From: an uncultured Bacteroides sp.
GTDB taxonomy: Bacteria > Bacteroidota > Bacteroidia > Bacteroidales > Bacteroidaceae
Length of the DNA: 33,415 nt
Direction of reading: 5' to 3'
Assembly: GCF_910585845.1 (NCBI RefSeq)
Contig: NZ_CAJUHF010000041.1
Span: 1 to 33,415, forward strand
Under the pieces are notes generated by a model. That model was given only the letters and a program-made list of their open reading frames with translations. It was not told where the DNA came from and did no database searches. Positions 15,353 through 24,924 of this stretch are shown piece by piece (position 1 is the first letter of the stretch; each line of letters starts with the position of its first letter). The position numbers and the translations under genes were made by a program.

Positions 15353-18020
15353 TTATTCCCCATTCACGCTTTTTGGCGATATCTTTTGAGAGACTGTATT
15401 CTTATCCACTCCATTCATCTGAATAAATTCCGTAGGTGTAAACCTATAGAACGATTTAAATGAATTTGAGAAATAAGAATGGGTGTTAAAGCCCAACAAT
15501 GTCGCCACTTCCGAAACACTCATATCCGTATCCCTCAGATAGCGCAACGATACTTCCAACCTCTTATTGCGGATCAGTTCTGCCGGTGAAAGTTCGGACA
15601 GCGCCTTTATCTTGCGGTAGAGATTGGCGCGACTGATACCTATCTGCTCGCAGAGCATCTCATAGAACAGGAAAGCATACCAGGTATACCATAAAGGCGG
15701 TGTAATTACGATCTCCAGCTCTTTCCCCTCTTCATTCCACATGCCATCGTTGTTGCAGGCTTTCACCCGGAACAGATAAGTACCCGGACGTAAGTTGGTA
15801 TAGTAAGCCGTGCTACGTCCACCCACATCATTCCAGTCTTCATCATATCCCTCCAACTTGTAGGCATAGCGATTCATATTCGGATTGATGAAGTTCAATG
15901 CCTTGTAGCTTATCGACAGATTGTTCTGGTTATATCGTAGGCGAATGGTCTTTTCCTCGTTGAGCAGTCTGTCTAATATTCCCGTTCCGTCGCCCAACTT
16001 CACCGACTTATTGTTCACAGACAAATCTTCCAGCACCACCGGGGGCAAGAATGTATTCACAGGCATATCCGGAGAGTAGAACGTAAGAAAAGCATCATTA
16101 CCGGTGAAGCACAGCGTACCGTCAGGCATGGCCACACCACCCCTAACCGTAAACTCACGCAAATGAATCCCATTTTCAAAAGGGAAATTCCTGATCTCAC
16201 CCGTAGACGGTGAATAAGAGGAAATGCCCTGCAATGAACTCATCCAAAGTTTTCCATCGCCTCCCTCCAGCAACTTGCAGATGTCTCCGCCCATCAACCC
16301 TTCCTTCTCCGTCACCCTGTGGACAATCTTTCCCAGCTCGTCCAACTGGAAAAATCCTCCGCCATAGGTAGAAACATAGACATCCCCGTATTTAAGAGGC
16401 TGTATCGAAGAAATATAGTTGCAAGGTATATATCTTTCCTGTTCCGAATGAGAAGAATACACAAGCGTCTCACCCGTATGTGTATCAAAACGGTATAAAC
16501 CGACCAACGTACCCAATAAAAATATCCCCGGACTGACCTCTTCCATACAACGGACAGGAGCAAAATGTAACTTTTTCCCTTTAGGACCGATAAAATAGGA
16601 TTTCCGTTCATCTGTGGGAGTGAAACAAGTCAGTGTATGCTGCGCCTTGGATGTGCCTACCCACAGGTTACCTTCCTTGTCGCGAAGAATACCGAAAATG
16701 GCCGCCTCCACAGGATATCTATAAAAAAGCGAGAAACGACGAGTAGCAAGATCGAAACGATAGATTTCCCCTAATACCGTGCCACACCATATACAATCTG
16801 CTTCGGCATATATGGTCTTTATTATGTTTGAACTGGATACAGAATGCCCTGCACTTATCGGATAAAACTTCCCATCTTTTGTCGTAATGTCATAGTACAG
16901 CAATCCATATCCTTCGGTGGCGACCCACAAACGGTTTTGCTTATCAACGCAAGCTGTACCATAAGTCCCGACCCGCAGATTCTGATCCATTCCGAGAGTA
17001 TGATGCTCGAAACGTCCCGTAAGCGAGCTTAGCCAAGTAACTCCACCTCCATAAGTACCTATCCAAAGCGTACCGATACGGTCCAGACAGAAAGAATAGA
17101 CCGAAAAGTGTCCCAATCCACGCCGTGGCTTATCATAGCCCCCCACCTTATCAATTCGGTCGGTAGCACTCCGGTAAACAAAGACACCATCGAACGTTCC
17201 GATCAGCAATTCTCCTTTCCATTCGGCAAAACAACGCACTCTATCACTCGTCAAGCCACTGCTTGCCGAAGTATAAGTGGTTATTTTATGCGTATGGGCA
17301 TCTAATTTATTCAGGCCGTCGAACTGGCAACCAATCCAAATATTGTGGGTAGCGTCTTCATATATAGATGAAATCTGGTTTCCTGACAGCCCGGTACGAC
17401 TATCGTAATGGGCTATGACCTGCATGTGAGCATCACACAAAAAAACACCGTTCGAAGTAGTACCTATCCAGATGTTTCCCGCTTCATCCTCCATCAATGC
17501 TGTAATCGCCCATCTAAAATTATCTGCAAATTCTACCCTGACGAAGCGGTCTTTTTCCGGAATGTAGCAGCAAAGACCGGTACGGGTACCCAGCCAAACC
17601 CGACCAGACTTGTCAACCAACGTAGAAAGTATGCCTTCATCCGGAAGTCCGTCGGCAATGGAGTAATTGCGTATACGTTCAGTAAAAAGACACATCTTGC
17701 TTACTCCCCGGACGGTGGCAATCCAGAGATTATTATCATGGTCTTCGCAAATTTTATTAATGCTATTGTCTACAATGGTCAGCGAATCTCCCGGACGATG
17801 ACGGAAGATTGTATACCCCGTACCATTATAACGGTTCAGTCCATTGCGGGTCCCCAACCAAAGATAACCTCGCGAATCCTGGCAAATGGTAACGACAGAA
17901 AGCTGGGAAATCCCGTCATTGACCTCCCAACTATGGTGAAAAGAATACATCGGGCGTCCACCCCATACACACAAAGTACAGAAAAAAGATTATTTGTATT
18001 AGTAAGGTCTTAAATTTCAT
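15353..18020 (-). pseudogene. Hybrid two-component regulator with N-terminal frameshift and missing kinase core
   Basis: The gene matches hybrid two-component regulators of polysaccharide loci at both ends. An ATG at 18020 begins a signal peptide (MKFKTLLIQIIFFLYFVCMG), but an apparent extra G in the run at 17961-17964 sends that frame to a stop at 17931. The next frame carries two-bladed-propeller repeats (WLGTRNGLNRYNG, WIGTTSNGVFL, WIGTYGGGVTWL) and a Y_Y_Y domain ending PPLWYTWYAFLFY. That is joined directly to the AraC-type DNA-binding domain (LCEQIGISRANLYRKIKAL to FYRFTPTEF). The transmembrane helix, histidine kinase and receiver, about 470-550 residues in full-length relatives, are absent without loss of frame near 15661. 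Translation could restart at ATG 17950 to give a soluble sensor-AraC protein. Otherwise it is dead, or a sequence artefact. Confidence 0.85.
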
Positions 18021-18042
18021 CAATATCAAATATTTGGTTTTG

Positions 18043-18073
18043 CAAAAATACTCAATAGGGATCATATGTGCAA
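18043..18073 (-). promoter_or_regulatory. Promoter of the regulator gene
   Basis: On the minus strand TTG (18073-18071) and TATTTTTG (18050-18043) are separated by 20 bp, an excellent match to the Bacteroides primary-sigma promoter pattern. The ATG at 18020 follows 23 bp after the -7 box. This supports the signal-peptide start as the original start of the regulator and shows that the later frame break lies inside the coding region. Confidence 0.72.
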
Positions 18074-18146
18074 GCCCGTCCCGACATAGGTTGAATGAGA
18101 ATGGGACAAGATAACGAATGGCATATAAATGGCACTTCTTAAGCAA

Positions 18147-18195
18147 ATGACCACAGATCAGGCTTATCGGATATCAATATGCTGTCTGTGGTCAT
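18147..18195 (-). terminator. Inverted repeat downstream of the glycosidase cluster
   Basis: ATGACCACAGA (18147-18157) pairs perfectly with TCTGTGGTCAT (18185-18195), an 11-bp stem with a 27-nt loop. It lies 18 bp after the stop of the six-hairpin glycosidase gene. The loop is long and the following U tract is poor, so it is a transcript-end structure or operator rather than a textbook intrinsic terminator. Confidence 0.5.
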
Positions 18196-18212
18196 CTGAT
18201 AAATGGGCGTCA

Positions 18213-20258
18213 TTAAAGGTTCACTCTCACTGTCGTGCCTTCTGTTATGTTCTTTTTCAAGATAACCTTAGCACCTTTACGGACTTCCACATGCAGTTTT
18301 CCACCTGCACGGGAGACGTGAATGTCAAATTCGGAATTGAATGCACAGACACGGTTCAAGTTCATGTAGTCCCACTCCTGCGGCAGGCGGGGAGTAAGTT
18401 CGAAACTGCGCAACCCTGTGGGGCGAATGCCGAAAAGTCCTTCGGTATAGATGCGGCAATAAAGCCCGCTCTCGGCAGAAAGATGGCGCTGGTCACCTTC
18501 GGGCCATGCCTCGATAGCGTATGGTACATGGTCGCCCAGCAAACGGCGGCGGGAGTACTTCTTGAGGAAGCTCATCCCTTTCTCCACTTCACCGGCAGCA
18601 ATGGTGCCGCGAAGAGCGTAGAGCGTACTGCGGTCCCAAAAAGTTTCAGTTCCGGCTTGCGTAAGCAGCCCGTCGTCCGTCCAAAGGCGGGGCGAGAAGA
18701 GGGCATCGATGGTGCCTTGGGCACGGGTGTAGATACCCATGACGAGCGGCATGCAGATCCAGGAACGCAGAATGTCATTACCTTCATAGTAGCGATAACT
18801 GTGAAACCCTTCTATCTCGTAGCCGAAGTGACGTTCTATCGCTTGTTCCAGTTGGCGGGCCTGTTGCTGGTAAGCAGACAGTTGGCGGGAGGAGATACCC
18901 AATTCTCGTCCTAACATGACGGCGGAGCGCAGGGCATCGTAATAGAGCGTCGAGGTACAAAGATTCGCATCACCTGCGGGGAAACGGTTTTCCAGTTCAT
19001 CGGAGTTGGAAGCGACTACGCCTGCAGGAGTGAGTTTACGGTGGCAGTACTCCAAGCACCATTCGATGAGGGGCCACAGTTCGCAAGCCTCTTCCTTGTT
19101 GCCGCGTGCCAAGGCATAGCGGGCGGCACCGTAGGCTATCATGGCACCGTCTCCCCTATCTTTCGCACCATGCCAAAAGCTGACGCCTTCGGAAATGATA
19201 GAGCTGGGGATGGGACGATAGTCGGGATTCATATAGCGGGCAAAATGGCGGAAAGCGTTCAGAGCCGACTGGTTACCGATCTCATAACTCAAGAAAGGGA
19301 AGAAGGGATTGATGTACTCAGCCTGGTCGTTTGCCCATACGGCGGCATAGTAGGCTTCACCACCGGGACCATGCATCAGGCCACCCTTAGTGCGATAGAT
19401 ACTTTCGGCACCGCGCAGTTTGGCAAAGGCGAACATGCGGTTCAGTACAGGGTCAGGGGTGCCGAGCACCAATTTGTCCCACCACTGGTGAATAAGAGCC
19501 TCCCGTCCGGCGCGTTCACTCTGAATATTGATGCGCGTAAGGGCAACATCCTCTTGTGCAGGCGGAGTATCCGTAAGTTTACGACCGGAAAAGATGGCGT
19601 AGAGCTCAAGGGTTTCGCTCGGCTCCAGCACGAAGGTACCTTTCTTTGAGAGGGAAGCTTCGATGCGATAGGCGCCATATACACCAGCCTCTTCGGGAGT
19701 GGTATAGGCCACGTGCCAATCAGGCACACGAAGGGTAATCTTATTGGGACTACTATTCGTGAAGATGTATTCCTCGCAATAGCGTGCGGCATTGGTCGAG
19801 GGATAGAGCAGACGCGTCAACCGAACAGCATCTTTCAGTTCCTTACGCCGGTGGACATAACCGAAACTGCTCTCTACGCGCATCAACCCGTTGAAGGTGA
19901 TGTCACGCACTTCTTCGTTCAGCAGCGTTTGGTCGTCAACGGTCACAAGGGCGGGGATATTGAGGTCGAAACGCTGTTTCAGGTTATTCTGTGTCTTATT
20001 AGGTTTCATGCGAAGCATGGGGAAGACAAGACTACGGTTCAGGTGGAAACGCTTCTGCGCATCCACACCGTAACGGAGGACAACAGAGAGCTGTTGCCCG
20101 CTCATCTCCAAATGGTCGCTATGCGGAATGTTGTCACGGATTTCCCAACAGATAGAGCCATCGGGCTGGATCGTCCAACGGTCATCGGCATGCGCCTTCG
20201 GGCATAGACCGATGAAAAGGATAAGGGTAAGTAAGAATGGGATCGTTTTTCTGTTCAT
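18213..20258 (-). CDS. Six-hairpin (alpha/alpha)6-barrel glycosidase-like protein
   Basis: Starting at ATG 20258 the protein is 681 residues and begins MNRKTIPFLLTLILFIGL, a good signal peptide ending AHA. An upstream in-frame start at 20291 adds 11 residues and would spoil the signal, so I prefer 20258. The N-terminal part (about 25-250) is beta-rich. The C-terminal part is helical with hairpin-type segments including GPGGEAYYAAVWANDQAEY, SEGVSFWHGAKDRGDGAMIAYGAARYAL and FWDRSTLYALRG. The acidic residues in WANDQAEY and HGAKDRGDG are candidate catalytic residues. It is the last enzyme of the cluster, 213 bp after the GH36 stop. I cannot assign a GH family; a periplasmic exo-glycosidase is inferred. 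Confidence 0.75.
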   Translation of the reverse strand: MNRKTIPFLLTLILFIGLCPKAHADDRWTIQPDGSICWEIRDNIPHSDHLEMSGQQLSVVLRYGVDAQKRFHLNRSLVFPMLRMKPNKTQNNLKQRFDLNIPALVTVDDQTLLNEEVRDITFNGLMRVESSFGYVHRRKELKDAVRLTRLLYPSTNAARYCEEYIFTNSSPNKITLRVPDWHVAYTTPEEAGVYGAYRIEASLSKKGTFVLEPSETLELYAIFSGRKLTDTPPAQEDVALTRINIQSERAGREALIHQWWDKLVLGTPDPVLNRMFAFAKLRGAESIYRTKGGLMHGPGGEAYYAAVWANDQAEYINPFFPFLSYEIGNQSALNAFRHFARYMNPDYRPIPSSIISEGVSFWHGAKDRGDGAMIAYGAARYALARGNKEEACELWPLIEWCLEYCHRKLTPAGVVASNSDELENRFPAGDANLCTSTLYYDALRSAVMLGRELGISSRQLSAYQQQARQLEQAIERHFGYEIEGFHSYRYYEGNDILRSWICMPLVMGIYTRAQGTIDALFSPRLWTDDGLLTQAGTETFWDRSTLYALRGTIAAGEVEKGMSFLKKYSRRRLLGDHVPYAIEAWPEGDQRHLSAESGLYCRIYTEGLFGIRPTGLRSFELTPRLPQEWDYMNLNRVCAFNSEFDIHVSRAGGKLHVEVRKGAKVILKKNITEGTTVRVNL

Positions 20259-20447
20259 GATTACATAGATATAAGAAGTCATATTCATCATTCAACTTTG
20301 TTTAATTATAACATAATCTGTCAGCGAAATCAATTATCCGGTAAATCCATATCTGCAACACATCTGAAACGGTTCTACTCCGTACATCTTTCAAGTATAA
20401 GAACATGGAGTGGATATGGAGTTGGTACGGAGCAGAGATGTCTCCTA

Positions 20448-20472
20448 CGGAATTTCCTTCAAACAAATTCCG
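20448..20472 (-). terminator. Hairpin after the GH36 gene
   Basis: CGGAATTT (20448-20455) and AAATTCCG (20465-20472) form a perfect 8-bp stem with a 9-nt loop, 33 bp past the GH36 stop. A second small dyad, CTCCGTAC with GTACGGAG, lies next to it. There is no clear U tract. It may weaken read-through into, or stabilise the transcript end before, the six-hairpin gene. Confidence 0.4.
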
Positions 20473-20504
20473 CCGACAGACTATATATTAAATAAGGTGT
20501 AGCT

Positions 20505-22667
20505 TCAGATCATCTCTATCATCAGCACCGCACTCTCAAACTGTGCGTTCAGCGGATTTTCCAGTCCTCGCGTCATCAGCTCCTCTCCTGTCAGCACCTT
20601 GCCGCTTGCAGGAAAGCGCGAAGCCGCACCCTTAGGAAGGCTGACTTCTTCGACACGATATTTCTTCGATGCATCCAGTCCGCCCAGTTTTACACGAACT
20701 TCACTTCCGTCTTTCGTCTGATAGAGATAGACTACAGCCTGTTTCTTGTCAGCAGCCACATAGCTCAGCGACGCCAACGGCGACTCGTAAGGAGATACCA
20801 ACCGGTAAAGCTCACCACGCATCACCAGCGGACGGATACGCTCTTTGTAGAGCTTCACCGCATCGGCTATCTGTGCACGCTCTTCGGCAGTAGCCTTGTC
20901 CAACGCAAGATCGACACCGAATGCTCCACTCAAAGCCACGTCTATCGCCATTTTCAGATGGCGTTTGCCCATGCGGGTGACGTGGGCGGAAATCGTACTG
21001 GCGGGGAAGAAGTGCGAGAATCCCCACTGTATCTTAATACGTCCCAACGGATCGGTATTGTCGCTGGGCCAGAAGGAGTGGAAATAGGGCATTGCACCAT
21101 AGTCCACACGTCCCGATCCGCCAGCACAAAGCATCGCCATCACATTGGGGAATCCTTTGGCAAAACGGTCCATCAACCGATAGAGCGACCAGTTATAGTC
21201 TATCCACAGATGTGTCTGGTCAGCTGCTTGCAAATAGGACGACCCCGGCTGGGTGATGTAACGGTTACAGTCCCACTTCACATACGTGATATCAGGGTTC
21301 GGGCGCAAGGTCTGGTCTATGATGTCCCACTCGTAAGCCTGCACTTCCGGACGCGTCAGGTCGAGAATCTCCTGATGGCGGCCGAGAATCGGTTCACGTT
21401 TAGGCTGGGTGATAATCCATTCGGGATGCTTCTGATAGAGTTCACTTTGCGGATTCACCATCTCCGGTTCGAGCCAGATACCGAAACCTACTTTCCGCTT
21501 CAATGCTTCACGGGCTATGTAGGAAAGGCCGTGAGGCAGCTTCTTTTTCGAAGGTTCCCAGTCGCCCAATCCATGCTTGTCATCGTCGCGGGAATAAGCG
21601 CCATTACCAAACCATCCGTCATCCAAGAGGAAGAGTTCTGCCCCTGTCTGTCGTGCCCCGTCGAAGAGTTGTTTCAAACGAGCCTCATCAAAATCGCAGT
21701 GTGTAGCTTCCCAGTTGTTCAGCAACACAGGGCGGTCTTTATCGGCATCACGAACTGCGTTCACCTTTGCCCAACGATGAAAACGGCGGCTTGCCTCACC
21801 CTTTCCCTGACGGCTGTAAGTATATAGGATGGTAGGTGTGGTAAATGTTCCTCCGCGCTCTAGGTTATATTGCGATCCCAACGGATTCATACCGGTAAGC
21901 AGACGCAGGTTCTTGTTCCAATCCATGTCGAAAGCAAACTGGAAACTACCGCTCCAGCGCAGCGAAGCCGCCAGCACTTCTCCTTCGTTCTCCCGTGCCT
22001 TCCCGTCGAGGCTGAGAATGAAGGAAGGAATACGCATCTGATGGGCACGCACGCCCAGTTTGGAATCCAGTATCTTCACTCCCTCCGAAAGGCGTTCTTC
22101 GCTCAAGGTAGCTTCGCGCTTATAGTTGCCAGCAAACTGGGTAAGCCAATATTCTTTCGCTTTCACCACCGGAGAAGCGGAGGCAAAACGATGCAACACC
22201 ACTTTGCCTTTCTCGTTGTGCGTGACAGTATTCCAAATCTCCATCATACTTTGGTCTGCATAACATTTGATGCAGATGTCCACCGCAAACGGATAGGCAG
22301 GGTCTTTCAGCGAAATGACCGTCTGCTCTACACCGGGAGACAATGTCTCTGTGCGATGCCCTACGTAATGAAGTTCCGTAGACGTATTTCCATCCACATG
22401 GGTAGCCTGAATGGCAGGCTCTGTCAGCACACCGTTTCCGTAAGGCGGAAGGAACTCCCACTCGCGCGAAGGCATTTTGGCAGGGGGCGTCACCTCGCGG
22501 GAGGCATCGCCAAAGGCCAATTGATAAAGTCGATCGTCGGTTCCCACCATGAAACTCAGTTTCAGTTCGCCGGACGTCACGTTGAAGAGTTTCTTCACGT
22601 TAGGATTGTCTGCCGCACGCGCTGCAAGAAGACAACAAAGGAATAAACAGGTCAATATTTTCTTCAT
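20505..22667 (-). CDS. GH36 alpha-galactosidase, exported
   Basis: A 720-residue enzyme with a signal peptide (about 1-19). It has an N-terminal beta-supersandwich (about 25-310), a TIM barrel (about 310-640) and a C-terminal beta domain. The nucleophile is Asp466 in YVKWDCNR. The acid/base is most likely Asp536 in WPSDNTDP. Further GH36 marks are LLDDGWFG (347-354), GIWLEPEMVNP (396-406) and CAGGSGRVDYG (514-524). The length and all motifs are intact, so activity on terminal alpha-1,6-galactose is likely. It starts 34 bp after the GH31 stop, in the same operon as two GH97 enzymes and GH28. The signal peptide suggests periplasmic removal of galactose from imported oligosaccharides. Confidence 0.93.
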   Translation of the reverse strand: MKKILTCLFLCCLLAARAADNPNVKKLFNVTSGELKLSFMVGTDDRLYQLAFGDASREVTPPAKMPSREWEFLPPYGNGVLTEPAIQATHVDGNTSTELHYVGHRTETLSPGVEQTVISLKDPAYPFAVDICIKCYADQSMMEIWNTVTHNEKGKVVLHRFASASPVVKAKEYWLTQFAGNYKREATLSEERLSEGVKILDSKLGVRAHQMRIPSFILSLDGKARENEGEVLAASLRWSGSFQFAFDMDWNKNLRLLTGMNPLGSQYNLERGGTFTTPTILYTYSRQGKGEASRRFHRWAKVNAVRDADKDRPVLLNNWEATHCDFDEARLKQLFDGARQTGAELFLLDDGWFGNGAYSRDDDKHGLGDWEPSKKKLPHGLSYIAREALKRKVGFGIWLEPEMVNPQSELYQKHPEWIITQPKREPILGRHQEILDLTRPEVQAYEWDIIDQTLRPNPDITYVKWDCNRYITQPGSSYLQAADQTHLWIDYNWSLYRLMDRFAKGFPNVMAMLCAGGSGRVDYGAMPYFHSFWPSDNTDPLGRIKIQWGFSHFFPASTISAHVTRMGKRHLKMAIDVALSGAFGVDLALDKATAEERAQIADAVKLYKERIRPLVMRGELYRLVSPYESPLASLSYVAADKKQAVVYLYQTKDGSEVRVKLGGLDASKKYRVEEVSLPKGAASRFPASGKVLTGEELMTRGLENPLNAQFESAVLMIEMI

Positions 22668-22701
22668 TCTGCTTGATGATTAAGTTGCTATAAATTTAAT
22701 A

Positions 22702-24849
22702 TTACTCTTCGGTCATGAACTTCCAGGTGACATTGGCAATGTTGTTCGGTTTGCCCTTCTCCGCCTTGGAGATGCTGCCTTTCAGTTTGCCCTTCTTGTC
22801 ACGTGTCACTTTGATCTCCCGCCAGGAGTAGGCACCCTTTTCATAATCGAAAGTTTCGCCGTCGTCATCATACAGGCGATAGGCTCCGTCTGCCTTTCCA
22901 TAGTGGCGGATTTCCAGGTTCACCTTCTCCCCTGCCTTCGGTGCATGCAGGCGCGGCTCCATGAACGGCAGGATAGCACCGTCCTTCACGTACACTGGAA
23001 TGCGGTCCAGTCCCGGAGCCACAGTGATCTTCTCGCCATTGCCCACATAGCGTCCTGTATAGAAGTCATACCAGTCGCCCTTCGGCAATACCACCGTACG
23101 CTCTTTCTGACCGGTGAACATCGGGGCAACCAACAGATATTCGCCTGCCATATACTGGTCTTTGATCTCTTTCGCCACAGCCTCCAGATAAGGATTGTCT
23201 TCCAAATGAGCATCGGACAACTGTGCTACGCTTCCCTGCTCCGGATTGAAGCCCGGCTCAAGATTCATGGCGCGGAACGGAGGGATACCATCAAAATGGT
23301 AACGCGCAAACTCCGAATACCAATAGGGCATCATCTGCATACGCAGTATGGCATATTCCTTTATCTGTTTCTCCACTTCGGGGAAGGTCCACGGTTTTGT
23401 CCCGCTTGCCCAGGCATTAATCATCGCCATCGGCGAGAACACCACCGACTGGAAACGGCGCAACCAGTCTTCCGACGACTTGGAGCTACGCACTTCCGGC
23501 GTCCAGAGCACTCCGCTGAAACCGGAGTTTATCAAAGCCGTGATGAAATCCTGATGGCTATAGTAATCGTTATAAATCACGTAGGGGAAAGATGTGGCAC
23601 CGGCATTCGACGCACGTACCAATCCGAAGGTGCGCTGGTTGCGGTTCTTATAGAGTTCCGTCGTGGTGCGCTGTACCCACAATCCATAGGTCTGGCGCAT
23701 CTGCTCGGCAGCTACTCCGCTGGGGAAGGTTGCCACATCGGGCCACACATAACGGTCATAGCCGTCCACTTCGTCAATCTTGTAACCGCTGACACCGATA
23801 TTCACATGTTCCTGTTCCAACTTGTCCTTCCAGATTTGACGGGCTTTCTCGCCAGCCAAGTCAGGCACGATGCCGCACCATACCGTGTGCGAACCGCTGA
23901 CCGGATACATTTCTTTATATATCTTCGATTCGGGAGATACATAGGGATTAGTCCACAAATTGATGCGTACTCCCTTGTCCGCCATCTCCTTTACGAATCC
24001 GGCAGGGTCGGGATAACGGGTAGCATCCCACTCAAACGTACAAGGGTATGCCTTGCTTTGCCAGCCCGGTTCCAGTCCAATGAAATCCAACGGGAAACCG
24101 CGTTGTTCAAACTCATCCGCCTCTTTCTTCACATCATTGGCCGTATACAACTTCTTCGTCCGTTGAGTGAAGCCCAATCCCCAACGAGGAGGCAAGGTAC
24201 CGCCACCACAGAACAGATTGTATCTACGGATAACGTCCATCGGAGTAGGCCCGGCAAACAAGTATATTTCCGCTCCTGCGGCAGGTACAAGAATGGAAAC
24301 GGCATCCGAATAGGGGGCTGACGTCCACGTCTTATCCAAATTACGGTCTTTAGCAACCGGAGCATTCGGACTATCCTTGCGCGCACCGCTACCGGCATAC
24401 ACCGTCAGATAACGGGCGGAATTGATGAACACGCCATACCCGCGACTGGATATATAGAACGGTACCGGAGCATGCGTACGACCGTTGTCACGACCACCGT
24501 AATGGTCTACATGCAAGTTCAGTATCTTGCCACGCTGGTGCACAGTCTGGAAATTCAGTCCAAATCCGTACAACTGTTCCTTTTTCTGCAAGGGAATACG
24601 CAGGCTCGTTTTGCCGTCTTGGATGGTGCCCACAATTTCATTTGCCAATCCTGGCAACTCTACTTCCGGCAAACGGCTGAGCCCCTCCTTCTGAGGCGCA
24701 ACTCCCGCCACGCCCAGCAACGAATACTCTTCCGGGCTTCCCACAACGCCTTTCCAAACGCCAGGCTCCACTTGTTGCCAAGCTATCTGTGCCTTGGCCG
24801 GCAACAACATCAACAGGGCCATCGCCCCCAAAATCATTTTTTTCTTCAT
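22702..24849 (-). CDS. GH31 alpha-glycosidase, possibly an alpha-galactosidase type
   Basis: A 715-residue exported enzyme (signal peptide 1-20, ending AKAQ). It has the GH31 N-terminal beta domain, a TIM barrel from about 215 (LPPRWGLGFTQR) and C-terminal beta domains from about 560. The nucleophile is Asp359 in GYKIDEVDG. In place of the usual acid/base segment there is YNDYYSHQDF (426-435), making Asp428 the best candidate. By recall this pattern belongs to a GH31 branch with Bacteroidetes alpha-galactosidases rather than to alpha-glucosidases or xylosidases. The setting between GH36 and GH97 agrees with that. It starts 75 bp after the GH97 stop. Family is certain; substrate is inferred. 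Confidence 0.9.
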   Translation of the reverse strand: MKKKMILGAMALLMLLPAKAQIAWQQVEPGVWKGVVGSPEEYSLLGVAGVAPQKEGLSRLPEVELPGLANEIVGTIQDGKTSLRIPLQKKEQLYGFGLNFQTVHQRGKILNLHVDHYGGRDNGRTHAPVPFYISSRGYGVFINSARYLTVYAGSGARKDSPNAPVAKDRNLDKTWTSAPYSDAVSILVPAAGAEIYLFAGPTPMDVIRRYNLFCGGGTLPPRWGLGFTQRTKKLYTANDVKKEADEFEQRGFPLDFIGLEPGWQSKAYPCTFEWDATRYPDPAGFVKEMADKGVRINLWTNPYVSPESKIYKEMYPVSGSHTVWCGIVPDLAGEKARQIWKDKLEQEHVNIGVSGYKIDEVDGYDRYVWPDVATFPSGVAAEQMRQTYGLWVQRTTTELYKNRNQRTFGLVRASNAGATSFPYVIYNDYYSHQDFITALINSGFSGVLWTPEVRSSKSSEDWLRRFQSVVFSPMAMINAWASGTKPWTFPEVEKQIKEYAILRMQMMPYWYSEFARYHFDGIPPFRAMNLEPGFNPEQGSVAQLSDAHLEDNPYLEAVAKEIKDQYMAGEYLLVAPMFTGQKERTVVLPKGDWYDFYTGRYVGNGEKITVAPGLDRIPVYVKDGAILPFMEPRLHAPKAGEKVNLEIRHYGKADGAYRLYDDDGETFDYEKGAYSWREIKVTRDKKGKLKGSISKAEKGKPNNIANVTWKFMTEE

Positions 24850-24924
24850 CTATAGTTTCTTTATTATTACAGTATTACTACACCTATTATATTATATATA
24901 TTCCCAATCATTACGCCTCCGCAC

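Noticed and set aside
20958..21827. A 289-codon plus-strand frame opposite the GH36 gene
   Set aside because: It is fully covered by the GH36 coding region with intact catalytic motifs; the antisense translation has no recognisable features.
22903..24321. A 472-codon plus-strand reading frame opposite the GH31 gene
   Set aside because: It lies wholly within an intact GH31 gene and shows no domain, signal or promoter of its own, so it is a shadow frame.
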